Assembly: GCF_007748115.1 (NCBI RefSeq)
Contig: NZ_CP036289.1
Coordinates: 6,200,001-6,264,000 of the forward strand
DNA length: 64,000 nucleotides
Reading direction: 5' to 3'
DNA from: Bremerella volcania
GTDB taxonomy: Bacteria > Planctomycetota > Planctomycetia > Pirellulales > Pirellulaceae
Part shown: piece after piece, positions 9,834 through 18,081 of the stretch
How positions within the stretch are numbered: position 1 is the first letter of the stretch
How the letters are laid out: each line of letters opens with the position of its first letter
Position numbers and translations under genes: made by a program
Notes under the pieces: model-generated
What the model saw: only the letters and a program-made list of their open reading frames with translations
The model's database searches: none
Told to the model about the DNA's origin: nothing

Positions 9834-10487
9834 CTACGAAGCTTCTTCGTCAGACGGCAGCCGATAGATGCCGACATGCGCAGGGGAATAGACCCGGACA
9901 TCCCAGTTCTCGGCATCCGGAAGCTGGGCCCCATCGAACTGATCATCGAACTCGACGATCAGGATGCTTTCCGGGGGTGCGGCCTCAAGTAGGGTTACCA
10001 TCTGCTTCTCCATCTCTTCCCAGCGAGAGACGAAAAAGTCGTACGGTGGGCAAATGAACACGACCCACGGCGTCCGCGCAACTTTGCCCAGTTCCTTTTT
10101 AACCCACATAAACGAGTTATGGGCATAGATGGTGATCAGATCGGTGATCTCCAGGGCCTCGGCATTGTTTCGGATCAGCTTCGAGGTTGGTACATGACGC
10201 TCGATCAGGTGGGCCTGAATCGCTCCGCGGCTGATCGCTTCCAACCCTAGCGCTCCGGTCCCAGCGAAAAGGTCGATCGCGATCTTGCCCTTAATTGAGG
10301 GGCCAATCAGATTGAAGACCGCCTCTCGAACCCGTTCCTTCATCGGGCGGGTTCGAGTGTCGCCGGAATACTCGATCTTCTTATTCTTCAGCCGGCCGCC
10401 AATAATTCGCATCGGGGCGTCGACACTCGGCGGTTGCGTGGCAGCACCGCGAGCGGGTTTCTTCTTCACGGGGCGACGTTTGGCCAT
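9834..10487 (-). CDS. rsmD: RsmD-like 16S rRNA (guanine-N2)-methyltransferase
   Basis: This 217-residue Rossmann methyltransferase of the RsmD family probably methylates G966 of 16S rRNA in the 30S head. The core begins MRIIGGRLKNKK at about residue 26, after a Lys/Arg/Pro-rich extension. The family motif TRTRPMKERVREAVFN (44-59) and the SAM-binding loop DLFAGTGALG (72-81) are intact. The catalytic motif, normally DPPY or NPPY, reads CPPY (146-149). This is odd and could mean altered activity or a lineage-specific variant. A single-gene unit is likely. Confidence 0.9.
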   Translation of the reverse strand: MAKRRPVKKKPARGAATQPPSVDAPMRIIGGRLKNKKIEYSGDTRTRPMKERVREAVFNLIGPSIKGKIAIDLFAGTGALGLEAISRGAIQAHLIERHVPTSKLIRNNAEALEITDLITIYAHNSFMWVKKELGKVARTPWVVFICPPYDFFVSRWEEMEKQMVTLLEAAPPESILIVEFDDQFDGAQLPDAENWDVRVYSPAHVGIYRLPSDEEAS

Positions 10488-10582
10488 TGAAGTCCGGTCG
10501 ATCGGAGGATATTACAAGTTCAGCGAGCACTTATGGTAGCATGGAGCGGCAAGCTGCGCACCCCCACCTGAGACACACTTTT

Positions 10583-10801
10583 ATGAATGACGAACAACGT
10601 GCCGCGATCGAAAAGTGGCGTAAGCGACAGATCTATTGTGTGGCAGTCGGCAATCTGGCGGCGATCATCTTCCTGATGGGAATTGCTTTGGGGAGCAATC
10701 TGATCCTCGGAATTGGCGGCGCCGCGTTTCTCGTCTGCCTGGGTGGAATATTGGTGGGGGGGTATTTCGCCCATCGGATCGCAAATTCGTCTTCGTTGTA
10801 A
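10583..10801 (+). CDS. Small two-span membrane protein
   Basis: A 72-residue protein beginning MNDEQRAAIE. A short charged N-terminus is followed by two closely spaced membrane spans (IYCVAVGNLAAIIFLMGIAL and ILGIGGAAFLVCLGGILVGG), together forming a Gly-rich hairpin. The frame is open upstream but this ATG fits the hydrophobic layout best. The next gene, a lipoprotein, starts 79 bases after its stop. No family was recognised; function unknown. Confidence 0.65.
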   Translation: MNDEQRAAIEKWRKRQIYCVAVGNLAAIIFLMGIALGSNLILGIGGAAFLVCLGGILVGGYFAHRIANSSSL

Positions 10802-10879
10802 ATGCTTGCAAGAGACCTTAAAACGCGCGAAAATAATGTCGTCGGTATTCCAGTCTTTCTGTTCTTAGGCGGTCTTCTC

Positions 10880-11461
10880 ATGTTGCGATATGCAGTTTGT
10901 CTTTCGCTGACGTTCTTTCTGGTTGGCTGCGGAGAGCCCATCGCGAATTTGGACCAGCCAAAAGATGCCAACAATAATGCGGTCGCCAACTCGGAAGCGC
11001 CACCGCCAGAGACAGCCTCGTCCTCACCGATGACCGAACAGGCCACGACCGAGACTCCCTCCGAGGAAAAGCCGCCGGAAGAACCTGCCCCAGAGCCAAA
11101 ACCCAAAAAGGGGGTCATTCACCAGACGACCGATGAAGTGGTTGATGCCAAAGAGTGGTTAAAGAAACAAGGTATCGAGGCCCGTGACGGCAACATCGAA
11201 GGAGTTGATCCATTCAGCCAGGCCGCGTCCGGCTACTTCACGCTGGCAGCCAGGGCAAGCACGCTCGGACTTCAACAACAGGTTCAACATTACAAGGCCC
11301 TTAACGGCAAGTTCCCGTCATATAAAGAGTTCATGCAAATGATGCGTGACAATCGCATCGAGTTCGCCAAGCTACGCTGGTACGAAATTTACGGTTATAA
11401 CGAAGATACCGGCAAGATCCTGGTATTGGTCGATACGGTCGCCAAAGAAGAAGGACCGTAA
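10880..11461 (+). CDS. Putative lipoprotein of unknown function
   Basis: A 193-residue protein. The start at 10880 gives a lipoprotein signal peptide MLRYAVCLSLTFFLVGCGE, with the lipobox LVGC and Cys17 as the lipidated residue. A low-complexity linker rich in Glu, Pro, Ala and Thr (about 25-85) probably spans the periplasm or cell wall. The folded C-terminal part (about 90-193) has a helical YFTLAARASTLGLQQQVQHYKALNGKF-type region resembling the hydrophilic part of pilin-like planctomycete proteins, then LRWYEIYGYNEDTGKILVLVD. No catalytic motif is visible. It sits between a small membrane protein and the TadE-like genes. Confidence 0.75.
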   Translation: MLRYAVCLSLTFFLVGCGEPIANLDQPKDANNNAVANSEAPPPETASSSPMTEQATTETPSEEKPPEEPAPEPKPKKGVIHQTTDEVVDAKEWLKKQGIEARDGNIEGVDPFSQAASGYFTLAARASTLGLQQQVQHYKALNGKFPSYKEFMQMMRDNRIEFAKLRWYEIYGYNEDTGKILVLVDTVAKEEGP

Positions 11462-11698
11462 ATTCGAGAATTCGACGCCGCAGGGTATGATTGGCACTAC
11501 CGCTCACGCCCAGCAGGCACCCTCTCGGCAACGCTTGCCTAAAACTTGCAGATTCTTTCTGCAAATGCCGGATTTGTGAACTAGGTTTTCAATAACAACT
11601 CATCTCGTTCTTCTGATGCATTGAATTAGAAGTCGTGAGCGAGTTGCTACGGAACCTAATCTCTCGCACTATTCCGCACCACAGAAGAGGCCCTCGCC

Positions 11699-12205
11699 AT
11701 GTGGCGAAAGCGTCGCAATTCGCGTCAGGTATCTATTTTTTCGCACAACCGATGTGGGAAAAGAACCGGCGCTACGATTGTGGAAACCGCACTCGTGATG
11801 CCGGTTTTTTTTATGTTCGTCTTTGCGATCATCGAATTCGGCCATGCCACGATGGTCAATAACGTACTAAAGAATGCCACGCGCACCGCGGCTCGCTGGG
11901 GCTCGGCTACCGGTGCCACGACCGCGGAAGTCGAACAATATGCCCGCGAGCGAATGGGCGGAGCGGTCGACCCTTCGATGGTCACCATCCAAATCAAAGA
12001 CGCCAGCCAATTTGACAACGGTGGCGATGCCCCGACGACGTTGGAAGATTTTCAGGCCATGCCTGATATCGAACTTGAAGACGCCGAACCGCGGCAGCTG
12101 TTCATGATTCGCGCCTCCATACCGTATGGCAACGTTTCCTTGATTCCACATCCGTGGCTAGGCAACGTACTGCTGAGCGGCGAAACGTTCACGCGACACG
12201 AGTAA
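11699..12205 (+). CDS. TadE-like minor pilin / pseudopilin
   Basis: A 168-residue TadE-family protein. The segment GATIVETALVMP is the TadE-type processing region: a basic stretch, then Gly, with Glu at position +5 of the mature protein and a hydrophobic helix running to IIEFG. TadE-like proteins are minor pseudopilins exported by Tad-type type IVc pilus systems. It is first in a TadE-TadE-vWA run (11699-14753), with 116 and 92 bases between genes. No Tad ATPase, secretin or prepilin peptidase gene is in the window, so the secretion machinery must lie elsewhere. Confidence 0.87.
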   Translation: MWRKRRNSRQVSIFSHNRCGKRTGATIVETALVMPVFFMFVFAIIEFGHATMVNNVLKNATRTAARWGSATGATTAEVEQYARERMGGAVDPSMVTIQIKDASQFDNGGDAPTTLEDFQAMPDIELEDAEPRQLFMIRASIPYGNVSLIPHPWLGNVLLSGETFTRHE

Positions 12206-12321
12206 CGAATCTCGCGTGCGGCAGCCGATTCCGGTCCCCGCTTCCCCTAGCGGAAGACAGGACAAGCAAAGCAACTTATGCACGTTAGTGCTTTATAAAA
12301 TCCTTTTCCCAACGAAACGCC

Positions 12322-12804
12322 ATGAACCTTTTTCATCGACGACGCGCTCTGACCAATCGCCGCGCGACGGCAACGGTGGAATTCGCCGTGATCGCGCCCG
12401 TTTTCTTGACGCTGATCCTAGGCATGCTGGAAGCCAGCCGGATGTTCGAAACCTATGGCCAGCTGGCACAAGTCGCTCGCGACGGAGCCCGCCTGGGTGC
12501 GATGGATCGTGCCGACTGGGTTGCCAGTGGCATTAAGACGAACGACAAAATCATCTCCGATATTCGCAACAGCCTGGAAGCTTCCGGATACGATCCGGAG
12601 AAGCTTCAGATCTATATCGAACCTGCTGGAAAGCCAGGTGAATCTTTCAACTTAGACGATCCCAACAACGATCTTGACTTATTTCAGGTACGCATCGCTT
12701 TGCCTATGTCTCAGGTAGCAGCGATGCCGGTACCCGACAACTTGGACTACGACCTTTCGACCGCCGTCATCTTCCGCAATACCAGGTCGACGATCGTACA
12801 GTAG
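12322..12804 (+). CDS. TadE-like minor pilin / pseudopilin, second copy
   Basis: A 160-residue paralogue of the upstream TadE-like protein. It begins MNLFHRRRALTNRRATATVEFAVIAPVF: a basic N-terminus, the Val-Glu-Phe signature with Glu at +5 after the likely cleavage site, and one hydrophobic helix. The remainder (about 50-160) is the extracytoplasmic domain with the conserved GQLAQVARDGARLGAM stretch usual for the family. It lies between the other TadE-like gene and the vWA gene, which is the standard TadE/TadF/TadG arrangement. Confidence 0.87.
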   Translation: MNLFHRRRALTNRRATATVEFAVIAPVFLTLILGMLEASRMFETYGQLAQVARDGARLGAMDRADWVASGIKTNDKIISDIRNSLEASGYDPEKLQIYIEPAGKPGESFNLDDPNNDLDLFQVRIALPMSQVAAMPVPDNLDYDLSTAVIFRNTRSTIVQ

Positions 12805-12896
12805 CCCGCATCCTATCGTCTTAGTTTCACCCTTTTCGATCCTGGTTGGCACACCGCCGACAACACTCCCTAGCAGGTTCAGAAAGAAACAGATCC

Positions 12897-14753
12897 ATGG
12901 CCAGCAAAAGCATTCCCCAGACAACTCAGCGGCACAACAGACGCGGCGTGTTCATCGTGCTTGCGGCTTTCGTGATGATCGTGCTGTTCGCTTTCCTCTC
13001 GCTCGGCATCGACTCCGGTCTGATTGCGATGGAGCAGACACGTCTGCAAAACGCGGTCGATGCGGCGGCCTTAGCGGCCTCGCAAGAGATCACGTCGGCC
13101 GTCCAAAGTGCAAGCGAAGGGGGCGATCCCAACTCGATCTCGCTGGAACATGCCCGTGCCATGGCCGCCGATGTTGCTGACCGCAACGGGGTTTACGTCG
13201 ACGCGGATAATGACGTTGTCTTTGGCAAGCGAACCTACAACGAAGGAACCGGCAAGTGGGATATCACCTGGAATGAAGGCCCTTACAACGTGGTCAAAGT
13301 TACCGCTCGCCGCGACCAGGAAGATATGAGCGCACGCGACAGCAAGGTGCCGTTGGCATTCGGCTGGGCAGTGGGAACTCCGACGATTGACCTGCGTGCG
13401 GAGGCTATCGCGTTCGTTGAAGCTCGCGACATGGTCGTGGTGCTCGACTTCTCTGGTTCGATGAACGACGACAGCCGCTACACTTCGATCAGTCGCTTGG
13501 GACAAAGCAACATCGAAGCGAACATGGTCGACATTTTCAATGCGATGAACCCTAACGTCGGCAGCCTGTCGTTTGAACAGGAATATCTGACGATCGTCGG
13601 CGATCCACCGACCAGTTCGGCAGCCCCACAAAACAAGGTGACCTTCAAAGATCGCGAAGTTTACGTCGAGTCGACCAAGAACATCTCGCGGGTTCGCCTG
13701 TACTTTAGCAACGGAAAATCACAATACTTCTATCCCAATAGCAAGACGGGAACGTTCTCGGGAACAGGCTCGAACAACAATCGCCAAATCGACCGGGTCT
13801 ACGTGCGGGCGGGCAACGCTACCGGCAACGGGGAAGAATTCCGCGACACCAACAGCGCCGTGAAGCAGGCGTTTGGCTTGGACAACATCAACTACCCTTA
13901 CAGTCGCGGAAGTTGGGACGAGTTCATCAACTACTGCCGAGACAACGTCCCGAGCGATAGCGGTAATCGCCAGAAGTATGGCAAACTGAACTTCGTCGAT
14001 TACATCCTGACCAATCGCTATCACAACTATGAAACGGAAGACCTTTGGAAGGCACCACACTATCCGTTCCACGCGGTGAAAAACGGGTTTTCTCTGTTCC
14101 TCGACTTCCTGCAAGATCTCGACTTCGGTGACGAAGTGGGGATCGTTTCCTACGATGAGTCCTCTCGCGTCGAGCATACGCTCAACGATGGCGACGCGTA
14201 TGCCAGCTTGAATGGCAACCTGATCTCGGACGACTACGATTCGCTCGATACGATTCAACGCCACAAGCAGGCCGGTCACTATGGCAGTTTCACGGCGATG
14301 GGCTTTGGCGTGGATGAAGCGGATGAGTTGCTTCAAGCTCACGCACGACATGGTGCTCGTCCGACGATCGTGCTGATGACCGACGGTAACGCCAACCGCT
14401 ACAAGAGTGGCTGGAGCTTGCCTTACGACTGGGACTGGGATGACTACACCGACTACGATGGCGACGGCAACGCCGACTACTCCACCAACGACCGCTCGAA
14501 ACAATATGCCATCTGGGAAGCCGTCCAAGCCCACAAGCGTGGCGTGACGATCCACACCATGAGTGTGGGTGCCAGTGCGGACCGTGACGTGATGACGGCT
14601 ATTGCCAATGCGTGTGGCGGCATTCACATCAGCGTTCCTGGCGGCTCGACGATTGCCGAATTGGAATCTCAAATGCTCTCCGCATTTCAGCAAATCGCCG
14701 CCAAGGTTCCGCCACCGCAACTGGTTTACGACCTGAGTCAGGCCGAAGATTAA
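12897..14753 (+). CDS. TadG-like protein with von Willebrand factor A domain
   Basis: A 618-residue membrane-anchored protein. An N-terminal pseudopilin-type helix (RRGVFIVLAAFVMIVLF, residues 16-32) and the QNAVDAAALAAS signature (51-62) mark it as TadG-like. A vWA domain starts at about residue 180 with the metal-binding MIDAS motif DFSGS (184-188) and continues with MTDGNANRY. A long insertion separates these two elements. A calcium-loop-like DYDGDGNADY (519-528) lies just after the MTDG motif. The ATG at 12897 is chosen over an upstream frame extension because it starts just before the basic patch. It is last in the TadE-TadE-TadG unit and probably has an adhesive or pilus-tip role. Confidence 0.87.
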   Translation: MASKSIPQTTQRHNRRGVFIVLAAFVMIVLFAFLSLGIDSGLIAMEQTRLQNAVDAAALAASQEITSAVQSASEGGDPNSISLEHARAMAADVADRNGVYVDADNDVVFGKRTYNEGTGKWDITWNEGPYNVVKVTARRDQEDMSARDSKVPLAFGWAVGTPTIDLRAEAIAFVEARDMVVVLDFSGSMNDDSRYTSISRLGQSNIEANMVDIFNAMNPNVGSLSFEQEYLTIVGDPPTSSAAPQNKVTFKDREVYVESTKNISRVRLYFSNGKSQYFYPNSKTGTFSGTGSNNNRQIDRVYVRAGNATGNGEEFRDTNSAVKQAFGLDNINYPYSRGSWDEFINYCRDNVPSDSGNRQKYGKLNFVDYILTNRYHNYETEDLWKAPHYPFHAVKNGFSLFLDFLQDLDFGDEVGIVSYDESSRVEHTLNDGDAYASLNGNLISDDYDSLDTIQRHKQAGHYGSFTAMGFGVDEADELLQAHARHGARPTIVLMTDGNANRYKSGWSLPYDWDWDDYTDYDGDGNADYSTNDRSKQYAIWEAVQAHKRGVTIHTMSVGASADRDVMTAIANACGGIHISVPGGSTIAELESQMLSAFQQIAAKVPPPQLVYDLSQAED

Positions 14754-14780
14754 CCACGAGGCACACCACGACGTGTCCTG

Positions 14781-14836
14781 CAAGGTGGTTGTCGTTGGGG
14801 TAGTACCTCCTCGGCAGCCACCTTGTGTTGTTTCTT
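14781..14836 (+). terminator. Possible terminator hairpin after the vWA gene
   Basis: CAAGGTGG (14781-14788) pairs with CCACCTTG (14818-14825), followed by the T/G-rich TGTTGTTTCTTG. The loop is long (29 bases) and the T-run is imperfect, so this is only a moderate candidate. Confidence 0.35.
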
Positions 14837-14915
14837 GTCAGGCCAAATGTTCGTTAGAATGAAAGAGGTCAGTCCAAGTTCGACTCACTAGACACCATCG
14901 CGAGAATTACCCGGC

Positions 14916-15404
14916 ATGGCACCTACGGACGATTCGATCCCCATCCAAAACAGTGAAGTCTTTCCCGTTAAACCACCGGTAGTCTGGGTGATGTTTCCCC
15001 GTTGGCCGGAAGATGGTGACGGTTGGATCTTTCCCCAGGATCGCCACAAAGCAGAAGGCCTGATTCCGAGCGATTTCATCTTTCGCCGCGAAGTCACGGA
15101 CGACGACTTCTACCTGATCAGCTACGGCGACGTCCAAATGAAGATACGCCCAGTGATGATGGAAGAAGTCCCTGAGCCAAAATACAAGATGGGTGAGGTC
15201 GTCGAACTGGCCCATCAATTCGATGTCGAGAAGACAACCACCGGCACCATCTATGCGGTTCGCTGGAGCGACTATTACCAGGAACCGCAGTACTATCTCA
15301 TCCGGGGTGATCTCAAGAGCCAGAACCCCTATTTGGCCAAGGATCTACGCCCTTTCGAGCCGCCGAAAGAATTCCACGCGATGCACGAGTACGAGCCGCA
15401 GTAA
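14916..15404 (+). CDS. Conserved-looking soluble protein of unknown function
   Basis: A 162-residue cytoplasmic protein beginning MAPTDDSIPIQ. It has no signal peptide or membrane span and is rich in aromatic and acidic residues (VVWVMFPRWPEDGDGW, SDYYQEPQYYLIRGD). It appears mostly beta. The second half, with VVELAHQF and TTGTIYAVRWSDYY, resembles a small SH3-like barrel. This is an impression only. Its reading frame ends 15 bases before the convergent lipoprotein gene's stop. No family or partner recognised. Confidence 0.75.
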   Translation: MAPTDDSIPIQNSEVFPVKPPVVWVMFPRWPEDGDGWIFPQDRHKAEGLIPSDFIFRREVTDDDFYLISYGDVQMKIRPVMMEEVPEPKYKMGEVVELAHQFDVEKTTTGTIYAVRWSDYYQEPQYYLIRGDLKSQNPYLAKDLRPFEPPKEFHAMHEYEPQ

Positions 15405-15419
15405 AGCGTGTAAAGCGTA

Positions 15420-16364
15420 CTAACGCGTTGTCCCTGCCGGAGCAGAGGCCAACGCTCCGCCACCTGCTTCCACCGAAGAGAAAGTCGCCCAGACGGGTAA
15501 GTGGTCGGAGATTTCCAACGCTTGATCTTCGGTCATCTTAAAGGCAGCCATCAGGTCCAGTACGCCTGCCTGACCGGCGAATTCGGTCGTACGTCGGTGG
15601 TCGAAGACGATGTTGTCGTAGCTCTTGCTCTTGCGCGTGTTGGTGGGCGTTCCCTGGACGGTGGCAAAGATACCCGGAACTTGCCCCAACATGCCTAGGT
15701 GGGTGTAGTCGGTATTCAAGTCACCTAGAAGGATGACATCGTCTTCGTTCGGATTGGCATCGCGGACGACTTCATAAACCTCGCCCAGGGCATCCATCTC
15801 TTCGTCGACCTCGTCCGGGTCGGTATGGATGTTAATCAAGGTGAAGCTAAACGGCTGGACGCCAGGATTTACGCGAGTACGAAACGAGGCGACGTACGGC
15901 TCGCGGTGCAATAAGTCGTGTGGATCGTTGATGGTGAAGTCGCTCTTTTCGATGAATTCGATTTTGGCAGTATTGTATAGGAAGACGTACTGCTCTGTGC
16001 TCGACGTGCGTCCCAAGCGCGGTCCGACGAGCGAGGCCCATTGGGAACCATCGGCGTTGATCATTTCCAGCCAACGGGGGATGACGTCTTGTTCTTTACT
16101 GCGAAGTTCTTGGACTGCCACGATGTCAAACGACTTGACTACTTGAGTCAGTACCTTCATCACATCCGGTTTGTCAATCTTCGATTGTCCAAAGACCTGA
16201 ATGTTGAAACTGGCAAGGCGGATCGAATCTCCTGGCTGCGCTGTCGATGTGGCCGAAGTCTGCACGCCGTCGGGCAACTGCTCGAGAACCTGCTCGACAT
16301 TGCAACCGGTAGCCGCAACAAGACCAACAATAAACGCGAGCGAAGAAAGAATGAGAGCGCGCAC
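15420..16364 (-). CDS. Exported endonuclease/exonuclease/phosphatase (DNase I-fold) lipoprotein
   Basis: A 314-residue member of the EEP superfamily. The GTG at 16364 is the likely start, with a perfect AGGAGG six bases upstream; the ATG at 16382 lies before that site. The start yields a lipoprotein signal ending AATGCN, so Cys is probably lipidated. Family motifs are in order: LASFNIQVFG (Asn), VQELRS (metal-binding Glu), GDLNTDY (Asp/Asn) and the terminal SDHLPVWA (Asp-His). All catalytic residues look intact. Substrate could be extracellular nucleic acid or a phosphoester. No clear operon partner. Confidence 0.9.
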   Translation of the reverse strand: MRALILSSLAFIVGLVAATGCNVEQVLEQLPDGVQTSATSTAQPGDSIRLASFNIQVFGQSKIDKPDVMKVLTQVVKSFDIVAVQELRSKEQDVIPRWLEMINADGSQWASLVGPRLGRTSSTEQYVFLYNTAKIEFIEKSDFTINDPHDLLHREPYVASFRTRVNPGVQPFSFTLINIHTDPDEVDEEMDALGEVYEVVRDANPNEDDVILLGDLNTDYTHLGMLGQVPGIFATVQGTPTNTRKSKSYDNIVFDHRRTTEFAGQAGVLDLMAAFKMTEDQALEISDHLPVWATFSSVEAGGGALASAPAGTTR

Positions 16365-16557
16365 TTGAAGCCTCCTTGCCATGTGCGGTTTCGACTGCCA
16401 GCAGACACCCTGTCATCCATAACAAGGTACCTAGTACAAGCGGGGCAACCTTACCGAAAGGGATTCCCCACTTCCAGGTCAGTCGCTGGCAAGAAAGCAG
16501 AAAAGAAGGCGAGCCGCGGAAAAATTGCTGCTCGCAGTGATAGCACTCTTTGGTCTG

Positions 16558-17043
16558 CTACATGTTGCTCAATGCCTTTGAGGCCAAACGAGCCGTACGG
16601 GCATTTTCACTTTGAGCGGCCTTTTCGAGCGTTGTCTTGATCGATTCATCCACGGCTCCGATCTGGCCAATCGCCCAGATGGCGCGATTACGGACTTCGA
16701 CGGGGGTGTCTTCTTTCTCGATCAGATTTGCCAGGTGCGCCGCTGCCGGAGACGCTTTGGCTTGAAGTCGCCCGACAAGTGTCACGGCCCAATAGGCGGT
16801 CAGTTCAGCTGAAGTCGTTAGCTCGAGCAGTGACTCAAGCTCATCGGCCTCTGGCGGTCCCAACTCTTCCAATGCCGCTTGGCTCCACTGGCTGACCTGT
16901 TCATCCCTATCGCCGCAGCAGCGGCAAAGAGGAACAATCGCGGCCATGGCGATACTTGGATCCTTGGCACAGGCTTCGGCGGCTTTCCGACGTTCTTCCG
17001 TATTGGTCCCCCCCAAAGCCTGGACGGCGTGCGATACTTCCAT
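16558..17043 (-). CDS. HEAT-repeat protein
   Basis: A 161-residue all-helical protein beginning MEVSHAVQAL. It is built of about four HEAT-like repeats of roughly 35 residues. Typical helix-B signatures include AVTLVGRLQAKASPAAAHLANLI and RNRAIWAIGQIGA. Such repeats act as protein-protein interaction scaffolds; phycobilin-lyase-type HEAT proteins are similar in size. No catalytic residues, signal peptide or membrane span are visible. The start ATG has GGGAAAG upstream. Partner unknown. Confidence 0.85.
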   Translation of the reverse strand: MEVSHAVQALGGTNTEERRKAAEACAKDPSIAMAAIVPLCRCCGDRDEQVSQWSQAALEELGPPEADELESLLELTTSAELTAYWAVTLVGRLQAKASPAAAHLANLIEKEDTPVEVRNRAIWAIGQIGAVDESIKTTLEKAAQSENARTARLASKALSNM

Positions 17044-17235
17044 AGGTTTCTTTCCCAGAGTTCAAAGACGAGGAATTTCACGCCCAAGTGGCGGATATTA
17101 CTTCGATTTGGACAAAAACGCGCTGACTCAACCACCCACGCGGGGGTATGATTAAGAGCGGAGGGGCACTCTGTTTCCAAATGATCACGGAAACTAACGT
17201 TAACGAATCATATTCGCGGATCACGGAAGTGAGCT

Positions 17236-17982
17236 ATGAGTTCCCATTTCCTTTCCAACCCGACACCCTCTTCGGATGAACCGAACGGGGCTCATTCCAC
17301 CGCTCCACCTGGTAACGACGTGTCCAAGCTAACACCGTTAAGCCAGGAAGCCCAGGCTAATTTGTGGCGATACATCGATCACCTGGAACGCTGGCGACAG
17401 TCGATTGGCTTCGAGATCCATGATGGTCTCACGCAGCAGATCACCGCGGCACTTCTCTTCCTCGAGGCTTACGATAAAGAGAAGCCTGATTCGACTTCCC
17501 TCGATCGGTGTCGAGCCATCCTCGAAGAGGCACTAGCCGAATCACGACGCTTGATCCAAGGCCTCAATCCCAAGCGTCTTGACGAGGAAGGGATCGAGGC
17601 GGCCCTGCAAGAATTCATCAAATTGCCTTCTCTTTCGACCGCTCAAATCCATGTTGAAATCGATAGGGATCTGCCGCGTCTTGCTCCCTGGCAGCGATCG
17701 TGCCTATTTCGTTTCTTTCAAGAGTCCATTACGAACGCACGAAAACACAGCGAAGCGATCAGGATTGATGTCTCACTCGGCCAACGGGGGCAGAGCCTCA
17801 TTGCTTGCGTTCAAGATGACGGCATAGGCTTTGATGTCGAATCGATCGAACTGACTAGCTATGGACTGACCGGACTGAAACAGAAAGCCGATTTACTGGA
17901 AGGGAAGCTCACGATCGAGAGTGCCCCAAAACATGGTACCAAGATCGAACTCTGCATTCCGGTCGAAGCAATAAACCATTAA
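17236..17982 (+). CDS. Soluble NarL-family sensor histidine kinase
   Basis: A 248-residue cytoplasmic histidine kinase of the HisKA_3/HATPase_c type (NarX/DegS-like). There is no transmembrane sensor; the first 40 residues are a polar, Ser/Pro-rich tail. The phosphoacceptor is His62 in FEIHDGLTQQ. The ATP-binding part has an N-box (ESITNARKHS, Asn167), a G1 box (DDGIGF, 194-199) and YGLTGLKQKADLL as the G2 region. The ATG has GGAAGTGAG upstream. It lies about 100 bases before a SpoIIE-type phosphatase gene on the same strand, so the pair may share a signal path. A NarL-type regulator is encoded at 55474, but a cognate link is only a possibility. Confidence 0.92.
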   Translation: MSSHFLSNPTPSSDEPNGAHSTAPPGNDVSKLTPLSQEAQANLWRYIDHLERWRQSIGFEIHDGLTQQITAALLFLEAYDKEKPDSTSLDRCRAILEEALAESRRLIQGLNPKRLDEEGIEAALQEFIKLPSLSTAQIHVEIDRDLPRLAPWQRSCLFRFFQESITNARKHSEAIRIDVSLGQRGQSLIACVQDDGIGFDVESIELTSYGLTGLKQKADLLEGKLTIESAPKHGTKIELCIPVEAINH

Positions 17983-18081
17983 GAAATCGTGAAGCTCATT
18001 GCCGCATACTGAGCAATCCTCAACAATCGCTAGTAACTGGCAAGCGCAAAATTCGCCAGAGTGGATTGTAACGGCAGCAAC

